Part shown: positions 55,101-64,000 of the stretch, piece by piece
Position numbering within the stretch: the stretch's first letter is position 1
How the letters are laid out: the number at the start of each line of letters is the position of its first letter
Source of the DNA: Adiantum capillus-veneris
Taxonomy: Eukaryota; Streptophyta; Polypodiopsida; Polypodiales; Pteridaceae
Length of the DNA stretch: 64,000 nt
Reading direction: 5' to 3'
NCBI GenBank assembly: GCA_014529385.2
Contig: CM043949.1
Location: 148,469,850-148,533,849 of the forward strand
Notes under the pieces: generated by a model
The model's database searches: none
Told to the model about the DNA's origin: nothing
Seen by the model: only the letters and a program-made list of their open reading frames with translations
Translations under genes and position numbers: made by a program

Positions 55101-57335
55101 TCGAAGACATTGTCAAAATTCAAGTAATAACTACCATCTCTTTATAGATCCTCACTTGAGGTATAAGGCACATAATAACCTGTACATATGTCTAAACCAT
55201 TTTTCACAATTGGGTTATTCAACCACGTATTCGAAGCAAAGCTGTAGCCAAAAAATCCTTCTAAGCAAATGTTCAAGCAAATGAAATTGATGGCTCTATC
55301 TAGTATTCATTAGTAATAACAAAAAACCAGATTCTGTTAACTTTCAATTGGGCACAAATTATGCGAGAAACTTGCTTGAAAGAAATAGTGACCAATCATT
55401 CCTAGAAACCATATCCGAACTATATCAAGTTAATTTATGTAGACTTATTCTAGCAAGTGAGCAAACCAAAATGGTATGAAACTGTTGCGGTAGAATATGA
55501 GCGCGTACGTTTGAGAGGTGGGCGCGAGGGTGCAAGGGGTGGTTTCGGACAAGAGAAGACAGAATATTGTGTGCGTGTGTCCGCCTTAACAAAGCCAAAG
55601 AAAGCACTATATCCTCATGATGATCAATAAAATGTTGAGATTACAACCACATAAACGTTGTACAAAGTGAATTTCCTATTCCCAAAGTAACACTCTCAAC
55701 ATTACAAGCTATATTTAGATTCTATTCAGCAGATTAGGAACATCTTGTCACAATGCTTTAAAAAAAAAAAAAAAACCACCAGAATATATACTTTTCTGCC
55801 GGACTGAGTAGGTGTAGATGCACCTACTTGGACAATGTTGCTTTCCTGAATGTTGAAGCAGGTGTTGTGTACTAGAGCATATTCCATAGTAGCCCAAAGG
55901 TACTCCACATCAGCTATCGCAAGGGATACCATCTTGCTTGCCAATATAATTTGATGTATGCACACTAAGACACATAAGAAGTTGAGGAGGGTGCTTCCAA
56001 GTAATGTCGTCTTGCTCCATAATAGAGTGTAGAGGGTACTCCACGTATTGGAGGAGGCATAGGAATGGGGGACTACTCCAATCCTCGTGTGTGGAACCTG
56101 ATAGAGCCGATCCTTGTGTGGGTTTATGTGAGTGTGTGCATACCTGATAGAGAAAGAGAGAGATAGAGACTGCGTGCTCGTGTGTGTGTGTGTATGAGCA
56201 CAAGAGAGATAGGTAACTATCTGCAAGAACCAACCTGCAAGGAGCTACATTTATGTACGCTCGATTGCATGTGTGTGTGTGTGTGTGTTGACCTACCATG
56301 TAAAGTGGTGAGAATTGTACTACTATCCAGTTGGTGGATGATCAATGTAATGACACATGGGTTTTTAGTTAAAAATAGAACATTCAACCTATACCACTAG
56401 CTATAGGAAGTAATTACTAGATGGAGATAAGGTTTTTGATCCCAAGGTCGAAATCGCCCTACATTTATGTAAGGCCATGTGGTAGTGCGATTGTGTGAGT
56501 GGGAAATATCAAAGCTACATCTATTTTTGGAACAGGATCATGCCCAAGAATAAGTGTTCATTGCTATTCTTGTATTTTTCTTCAGATAGGGATATTTTCT
56601 TCAAGGTGGTATATGGGTGGTGTTAATAAGATATCGGTACTGAACCACTTACGCATATTACAGTAAGTGGATAGCGGATACTGCAAGTCAGGGAACCCAA
56701 GTTAAATGTTCAAAGGATTTCATGATTGCAAGTGAACCTGCCCGCTTCTCTTTTGTAATCGTGATATTCGTTATGGGAGAGATAAGAAGAAAGATGACCG
56801 GCAATGTGCGTGCATGTATAGACTGCATAGATCTCTCATATACTAAGGGTATAAACAAACTGTTATATTTAAATGTGTGTGTGTGGCCCTCCCCCATCCT
56901 TGAGGAGAGGATCCACTTGGTGGAGGATGGTCCACCAATTGGACCAATACCCCACCAATTGTAGTGAATGCTTCCTAAAAATTTCAATGTTATATCTCGA
57001 TCACTTGTACTATGTTAAAAAGGTTTAGATGCGCAATTACTCATATAATGTGTTGAACCGAATTTAGGTGTAAGAATACCCAATTGTTGTATGATAAAGG
57101 GTTCCTCTAGGGAGGAGAGTATGGTACTATGAAAACTACATACCTGATATCTCATGATTTTGGTTGATGTCACTCCAAATTTGTGGATTATGTCTTCGTG
57201 TTTGTTACTATACAATACTCCGATCCTACAAGATAAAGATCACTTGAAATTCCACACCTGTTAGAGGGTGGGCATTCGATTACAGTATATGGATTATAGG
57301 TAAATATGTAGATGCTTGATCAATTTAGGAGCTGA
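52163..57335 (+). repeat. Tandem unit U3 (contains TTAA element copy 3)
   Basis: It continues U2 across the chromovirus target site: TTAAGTATGGCACTAGTCC as at 28680. Landmarks match U2 at 52412/28928, 52692/29209, 54271/29485, 54833/30057, 55598/30832, 55965/31197 and 56446/31737. Minus the 1.3-kb insert it is about 3.9 kb. A poly-A run lies at 55757-55774. No gene recognised. Confidence 0.85.
52838..54130 (+). mobile_element. TTAA-flanked 1.3-kb element, copy 3
   Basis: 1293 bp. CACTAGGTTGGTAACC start; the end is CCAACCTAGTT (last base differs). TTAA lies before it, and TTAATTAA after it. The empty site is visible in U2 near 29355 (GAGGATTAAGGCTC). Same orientation as copy 2. Confidence 0.85.
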
Positions 57336-57337
57336 TT

Positions 57338-57590
57338 GAGATCCCTGTCTCTTGTAATTTTTGACACCAATAATAAGGGGAGGGGGTCGTTGACACCTGT
57401 CTTCGCAAGTAATGCCAGTTCTGACAGGCTTGTGTTTCTTGGATGGTGGCAAGTAAGAGATTCTTTCCTTGGGATTACAACAAAAACTGCAACAGTAACA
57501 GAAGATCGTCCAATGTACCAGCTGGATCCTTCTCCATGTAGATGTAGTGGAAGCTCATCCCAAGGGGTGAGCACATAGAGATACAACACT
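57338..57590 (-). repeat. Inverted block in the tandem array
   Basis: Reverse complement of about 28925-29185 (U2) and 52412-52655 (U3), located between U3 and U4 sequences that keep the normal orientation. The open stretch of U2 is largely preserved here on the minus strand. Confidence 0.85.
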
Positions 57591-59010
57591 AATATATTAT
57601 AACACAGATCAAATATTATGTTTAGAGACTAAGTCATTTGTTTATGATAATATTTTCATCATTTAATTTCCAGAATAATCGGACAACACCTCCTTTGTAA
57701 ATTGGATCAATTCTCAAAATTTCTAGTCTAATGCCATCTCATCCGAGACCCCCAAATGCGGATTAAGGCTCTTTTTGCCTTCATTGGACAATTTGCAAAT
57801 AAATTCCAAAAAAATCCTTTATCCATCAAGAAAGGATAGTATCAAAAAGTACTTTATAGATGTGAATTTACCACTATATATTTACCTTTATCAAGATAGA
57901 GTTTCTGCATATACAGATATATCACTATAAAGAAATTTCCTCCTCAGAAACCTTTTTTGAATTTCAGTTCTCAAAAGAAAATGTTATTTCCAACTCAAAA
58001 CCCATGAAATCTTGATCTGCAGGAATGTAAACTTCCATGTCAAAGAAAGAGATGAGTGTTCAGCTTTAAAGACTAAGAAAATTTCAACTATAATGTATGC
58101 ACACTGAGACACAAAAGAAGTTGAGGAGGCCGGTTCCAAGTAATGTTGTCCTGCTCGATAATAGAGTGTAGGCGGTGCTCCGCGTATTGGAGGAGCCATA
58201 GGGATGGGGGACTACTCCAATCCCTGTGTGTGGAACCTGATAGAGCCGATCCTTGTGTGTGTGTATGTGAGTGTGTGCGTACCCGATAGAGAAAGACAGA
58301 GATAGAGACTGCGCACTTGTGTGAGTGTGTATGAGCGCGAGAGAGATAGGTTGCTATCTGCGAGAACCAACCTGCGAGGGAGCTGCAATTATATACGCTC
58401 GATTGCATGTGTGTGTGTGTGTGTGTTGACCTACCACGTAAAGTGGCTAGAAAATTGTACTATTATCCACTTGGTGGATGATCAATGTAATGCCAGATGG
58501 ATTTTTAGTTAAAAATAGAACATGCAAAGTATACCACTAGCTATAGGATGTGGTTACTAGATGGAGATAAGGTTTTTGATCCGAAGGTCGGAATCCCTCT
58601 ACGTTTATGTAAGGCCATGTGGTAGTGCGATTGTGTGAGTGGACAATAAGCTACATCTATTTTTGGAACGGGATCATGCCCAAGAATAAGTGTTCCCTGC
58701 TATTCTTGTATTTTTCTTCAAAAAGGGATCTTTTCTTCAAGGTGGTATATGGGTTGGTGTTAATAAGATATCGGTACCCAACCACTTACACATATTCAGT
58801 AAGTGGATAGCGGATACTGCAAGTCAGAGCACCCAAGTTAAATGCTCAAAGGATTTCGTGATTGCAAGTGAAGCTGCACGCTTCTCTTTTGTAATCGCGA
58901 TATTCTTTATGGGAGAGATAGGAAGAAAGATGACCGGCAATGTGCGCGCATGTTTAGACTGCATAGATCTCTCATATACTAAGGGTATAAACAAACTATT
59001 ACGTTTAAAT
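57591..59010 (+). repeat. Tandem unit U4 (internally deleted)
   Basis: It begins with the block equivalent to 29190-29690, then jumps at about 58092 to sequence equivalent to 31185 onward in U2, losing about 1.5 kb. It ends in a GT run near 59010-59030. Confidence 0.85.
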
Positions 59011-60034
<1,024 letters not shown>

Positions 60035-60249
60035 CACTACAAGAGGTACTTAATATTAGCGACGCTCGCAGTGCGACGCTCAAATGTGAAAACCCACGGC
60101 GTCGCTATGCACGTCGCTAAGTTATAAGTAACTTAGCGATGCTCATAGCGACACCTATAGCGACGCCGTCAGGGGCAAAAAATAACCGAGAGCGTTCGAA
60201 AACTCTGATCTCACACGTGTAACGCAAAGGGCAAGCAAAGGTAACGCGT

Positions 60250-60279
60250 GCTCTCTCTCTCTCTCGCTCTCTTTCTTCT

Positions 60280-60327
<48 letters not shown>

Positions 60328-60440
60328 AGAGGAAGGAGAGCCAGGTATGCTCCTTCCCTCTCCTCACTCTCATGTTCCCTTCCCCTCTTTCTCTCTCCCT
60401 CTCTCTCTCTCTTGCTCTCTCACACACACACAATTGTGTT

Positions 60441-60485
<45 letters not shown>

Positions 60486-60552
60486 ACAGGCATAAACAAA
60501 ACACACACACTGGCATGCATAAACAAAGAATGCACACACACATCAAGAGAGG

Positions 60553-60594
<42 letters not shown>

Positions 60595-60661
60595 ACATGC
60601 ATAAACAAAAAACTCACACACACATGCATAAATAAAGAATGCACACACACATTGAGAGAGG

Positions 60662-60718
<57 letters not shown>

Positions 60719-60720
60719 AG
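60250..60720. repeat. Compound CT/CA/GA microsatellite cluster in C3
   Basis: (CT)n, (CA)22 at about 60281-60322, and three (GA)n runs of 38-58 bp separated by GCATAAACAAAxxACACACAC spacers. Long open frames across it are low-complexity artefacts. Confidence 0.93.
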
Positions 60721-60729
60721 AAGAGAGTC

Positions 60730-61110
60730 TTAACGTCGTAGCAAACTCTCCCAAGAGACCTTAAAGATCTAGTCGACGAGGAGTTGAACTCAAGACATGT
60801 TATTCATGAGGGAAATGGCATAATCAATCTATCACACTTGGGTGATAGAAAAGTTATACCATTTTTCTCCTTTTATTGGCGTGCACACACACGCACACAC
60901 ACACCCGAAAAGAAGAGAGTTTAATTTAATGTCGTAGGAAACTAATTCAAGAGACCTTAAAGATCTAGCCGACTAGGAGTTGAACTCAAGACCTGTTATT
61001 CAAGAGGGAAATGGCATAACCAATCTACCACACTTGGGTGATAGAAAGGTTATACCATTTTTCTCTTTTTATTGGCAGACACACACCCACACACACGCAC
61101 GAGAAGAAGA
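60730..61110 (-). repeat. tRNA-like tandem repeat of C3
   Basis: Minus-strand counterpart of 6664-7320. B-box complements GAGTTGAAC lie at 60781-60789 and 60977-60985; A-box complement CCAATCTACCA at 61020-61030, and a mutated one near 60823. A third A-box-only copy is near 61381, as in C1. Confidence 0.6.
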
Positions 61111-61499
61111 GAGTTTTAACGTCGTAGGAAACTATCCCAAAAGATGTTAAAGATTAGGTTAGATGTAGACTTACGTTAGATTAGATTTAGGCTTATTTAA
61201 GTTAAATTAGATTAGGTTTAGGTTTATTTTTAGTTAGATTTACGTTTGATTAGATTTAGGTTTATTTACGTTAGATTTAGATTTACATTATATTATATTG
61301 GATTTAGGTTTATTTATGTTAGATTTAAATTTATGTTTATTTACGTTATTTACCTGTTATTGAAGAGGGAAATGGCATAACGAATCTACCACACTTGGGT
61401 GATAGAAAGGTTATACCATTTTCTTCTTTTTATCGTTTAAGATAAGGTTAGATATAGATTTACGTTAGATTAGATTTAGGTTTATTTTGAGTACACCGA

Positions 61500-62275
61500 A
61501 GGATTATACTGCCTACGCGTTTGAGAGTGGTGTCCCGGCCACTGCGACGGAGATGCTGAGGAGTGACCCGAAAACTGCATCGGGGTCACCTAGAGGCCTG
61601 GATGATGAGCATTCATCGGACATGGTTGCTATAGTTCACGGGAGGAACATGCCAAAGTGATACGCCTACCTCATCAATCGTATGCCCGATGAGACCATTA
61701 TGACCCCTGAGGGGAAGCAAGTGATGAGCCGCATACAGCAGTTGTGTAAACAGGTTTTTTGACACACTGTAGTTTGTCATGGTATCTTGGAGGGATCATG
61801 ATAAAGCCTCTAAGGATTATCTTATTGTGATGCTGCATCGGGAGTTTCCAGTTCCCTCTCTGGAGACTACATTTCACGATGCTTGGATGAGGAGACGCAT
61901 GCGCGACTACACGAAGCATCGGAGGTGAGATGCACAGATTCCAGACCTAACTGGCATGAAAGAGAGGAGTGGAGGGCCGGGTATAGGGGATGAGAGGACG
62001 ACCAATCTAGACAGGTGGTGGCAGCAAAGTGACGCAACAAGAGTTTGCATCAAGACGGGATTATCCCATCACCTGGGGGCCATCTTCGAGGAGGATTTTG
62101 TCCCGTCACCGAGGTCATGGATCGATGGGGTGGAGAGGTGAGAGTATTAAACTCTTGCATTGAAGTATTTGTATATATGAGGCCCATTCACATCTACACA
62201 GCTAGTAGCCCCATTGGTACGTCTTTTATCCTTCAATGGAGCGAATCACCACATGTTCAAATAGGTTAGATTTAA
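61500..62275 (+). pseudogene. CACTA second-protein relic in C3
   Basis: Broken frames contain MVAIVHGRNMPK, RMPDETIMTPEGKQVMSRIQ, LIVMLHREFPVPSLETT and WMRRRMRDYTKHRR, matching parts of the C1 second-gene relic. This segment sits before the place where the transposase begins in C1, so it is a displaced or captured piece. C1 retains only part of it (6092-6545). The 62041-62275 section matches C1 best. Confidence 0.5.
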
Positions 62276-62325
62276 GATAAGATTTTTGGATTGAGTTTTT
62301 ATATTAGAGTCTACCTTCGAGATAA

Positions 62326-63626
62326 CGGTGATCCGAGCCTATCACAAAATTTTGTTTACTATATTTTGTTGGTTTTTCTTGCTTCTAGAGGTTTACAATA
62401 AAAGAAAGAGTGAGAACAATCTCTTGGAAAAATTCAAAAAAATGATTTGATGGGAATTTTTCCTTGACTAGTTCACAGGAGGTGAAAGGTAGAACCTAAT
62501 GATAAAGGGAAGGGAAAATATGTAAATGTGAAAAGAAAAGATATGATGTGTTTGTGGAGCCATGCACCCATGATTCAAGGGTCATGAGGGGCTCATATCA
62601 TCATGGATTTGGAGCCATATGATGATTCAAACAGATGGGACACAGGTGGAAGACTTGGTAAAGGAAGGAAACAGACACATGATTTTGTTGGATTTTTAAA
62701 ACATACTTCCACTCTGATCCAAGAAAAGTTGTCTTCATGAAAGTTGTAGCTGATGAGCTGGAGATTCTGTCCATATTTTTTTAATAATTTTTGCATCTAC
62801 TGTCTAGGAGATATGGCCAAAATGGCGGACGCCAGATTTTTCAACTGTGGTGGAGACCACCCCCTCTAGCTTTACACACACAGCCTTCCTTTTCCACATT
62901 GAGTCCTTCTCTAAAAATCAGCCATTAGTCTTCTCACCCTCCCCTCCTTCCTCCTCTCTCTCAAGCTCATAAAACCATCACAAATTCCTCTTCTAATCAC
63001 CTCTCAAATCATGCTTAATCTTGTTGTAATTCATAAGTTTTCATTCAACCCCTTTCTATTATTACTAGATATGCCTTGATTTTATGTAGATTCTTTACAT
63101 TTTAAAATAAGGAAGCTCTTGGACTCAAGCTATGGAGGAAGGAGTGAAGACAACACAAGTGATGATGGAGCCAATTAGTTGCAAATTGGTCAACAAATCA
63201 CTTGGAAGGAGCTTCTTCATTGGTGGAATGTCCCTAATCAAGCTTCATTTGTACAAATTGCACTTGGATCTTAACCCCACTCCTAATCACTCTCTTGCCT
63301 ATATAAAGAGGCCCCCCCCTTTTGTAATTCAAGTCTCCCTCAGCCTCATTGAGTCTTTGTATCACTCATCATGAGCCCATAAAGCTCATTCATTCACTCT
63401 ATTCTTTGCACATTCTAGAGTGCAAATTGTTTTATGCTAGTAACCTCCCCTCCTCTTACTTATGCTAATTAAGAGAGATCTTTTATGTGTGTGTGAGAGT
63501 GCTTGATGTGATTTTGGCTAAATCTTGAGTTGTTGTTTAGTAATCTACATGCTATTTGTGTTGCGAGTGCTTGAAGTTATCCATTCCTTGTACACACATT
63601 GAGGTTAATGCTTCATTCATAGTGAT

Positions 63627-63630
<4 letters not shown>
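62326..63630. other. Unassigned, partly LTR-like sequence
   Basis: TATATAAAGAGGCCCC at 63300 is followed by a CT-rich stretch and TTGTAATTC, as in the U3/R region of an LTR element. No matching partner LTR is in the window, so this is only a suspicion. The frame at 63132-63374 spans the TATA stretch and is not taken as a gene. Confidence 0.3.

Positions 63631-63704
<74 letters not shown>
63631..63704. repeat. (CT)37 microsatellite
   Basis: Uninterrupted CT run. Confidence 0.95.
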
Positions 63705-63708
<4 letters not shown>

Positions 63709-64000
63709 GTAGCGGTCCTAGTCCACGCTTCCAAGATTAGATGGTGCCCTCTTCTCATTTCCCTTGTGGCGCAATGGAGTTTGTTTTGGTGTAGAGGCCG
63801 CCATTCCAAATTTCCTTCATCATAAATTGTTGCTCCCACTGAGGAGTTCTCAAGCCGCGCTCTGCCAAACCTATGAAGGAAGGTCCATCAAATTCTCCAA
63901 GACTTTCACTATGGTCTTCCCAAGATGCTTGAGAGAAGAAGCATCTTTATCGACAAACGGCACGTATGCGGGTAAAGAAAGCTAACTACATACACCCTTC
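63705..64000. other. Unassigned window end
   Basis: No gene or repeat recognised in the last 296 bp. Confidence 0.4.

Larger units (their letters stand above)
60035..62325 (+). mobile_element. CACTA element C3, 5' part
   Basis: CACTACAAGAGGTACTTAAT at 60035 matches the inverted end of C1 at 7816. Homology with C1 (inverted) runs through the subterminal palindrome (60115-60138), microsatellites (60250-60720), tRNA-like repeats (60730-61110 and 61380), the AT-rich block (61145-61490) and the coding relic to about 62325. There it ends, while C1 continues into the transposase. No TAGTG partner end is seen, so C3 is truncated or its remainder is replaced. Confidence 0.85.

Noticed and set aside
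26230-59010. Host gene with exons in the tandem array
   Set aside because: Only one short block looks possibly coding; no ordered exons, and units carry stops and frameshifts.
63132-63374. 80-codon ORF as a gene
   Set aside because: Runs over a TATATAAAG stretch and a C run in LTR-like sequence; no recognisable domain.

Overview
The window looks like silenced repeat DNA from a land-plant nuclear genome. The evidence is a chromovirus-type Ty3/gypsy element primed by a plant-type initiator-Met site, CACTA (En/Spm) transposons carrying TNP2, DUF4218 and DUF4216 regions, an LTR element with a tRNA-Asp-type primer site, long GA/CT and GT/CA microsatellites, and nonsense codons that often look like C-to-T changes. 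I found no intact host gene, rRNA, canonical tRNA or CRISPR array. The species cannot be named; a non-seed plant or gymnosperm is only a guess.

Layout, left to right. (1) 1-7816: CACTA element C1 on the minus strand, with its left end outside the window. It has a decayed transposase (5637-1911), a decayed second gene (1383-560), and a complex 5' end at 6020-7816. (2) 8781-25823: Ty3/gypsy element A on the plus strand. Its reverse transcriptase is split at 13677-22585 by a second, minus-strand LTR element (TR-GAG type) that keeps gag and protease but no reverse transcriptase, RNase H or integrase. The 5-bp target duplication is CAGAG. (3) 26230-59010: a tandem array of a roughly 4.13-kb unit of unknown nature (U1-U4), partly deleted and with one inverted block. 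(4) 32815-52162: Ty3/gypsy chromovirus B, inserted into that array with TSD TTAAG. It is itself split at 36565-47196 by CACTA element C2 (TSD CGT). C2 has lost the transposase catalytic core, carries about 17 copies of a 173-bp satellite, and that satellite hosts two inverted copies of a 1.3-kb element flanked by TTAA. A third copy lies at 52838-54130 in the tandem array. (5) 60035-62325: CACTA fragment C3, a close relative of the C1 5' end in opposite orientation. (6) 62326-64000: unassigned, with an LTR-like stretch and a long CT microsatellite.

The nesting gives a relative order: the array came before chromovirus B, B before C2, and the C2 satellite before its two TTAA-flanked inserts. Likewise gypsy A came before the TR-GAG element. 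The most unusual points are: gypsy A proteins that resemble, from memory, a lineage best known from basidiomycete fungi; the gag-protease-only LTR element whose gag and protease frames are separated by one in-frame TAA; the TTAA-flanked element found twice at the same satellite phase; and tRNA-like A/B box pairs repeated inside the CACTA ends. All boundaries were read by eye; no alignment or database search was run.
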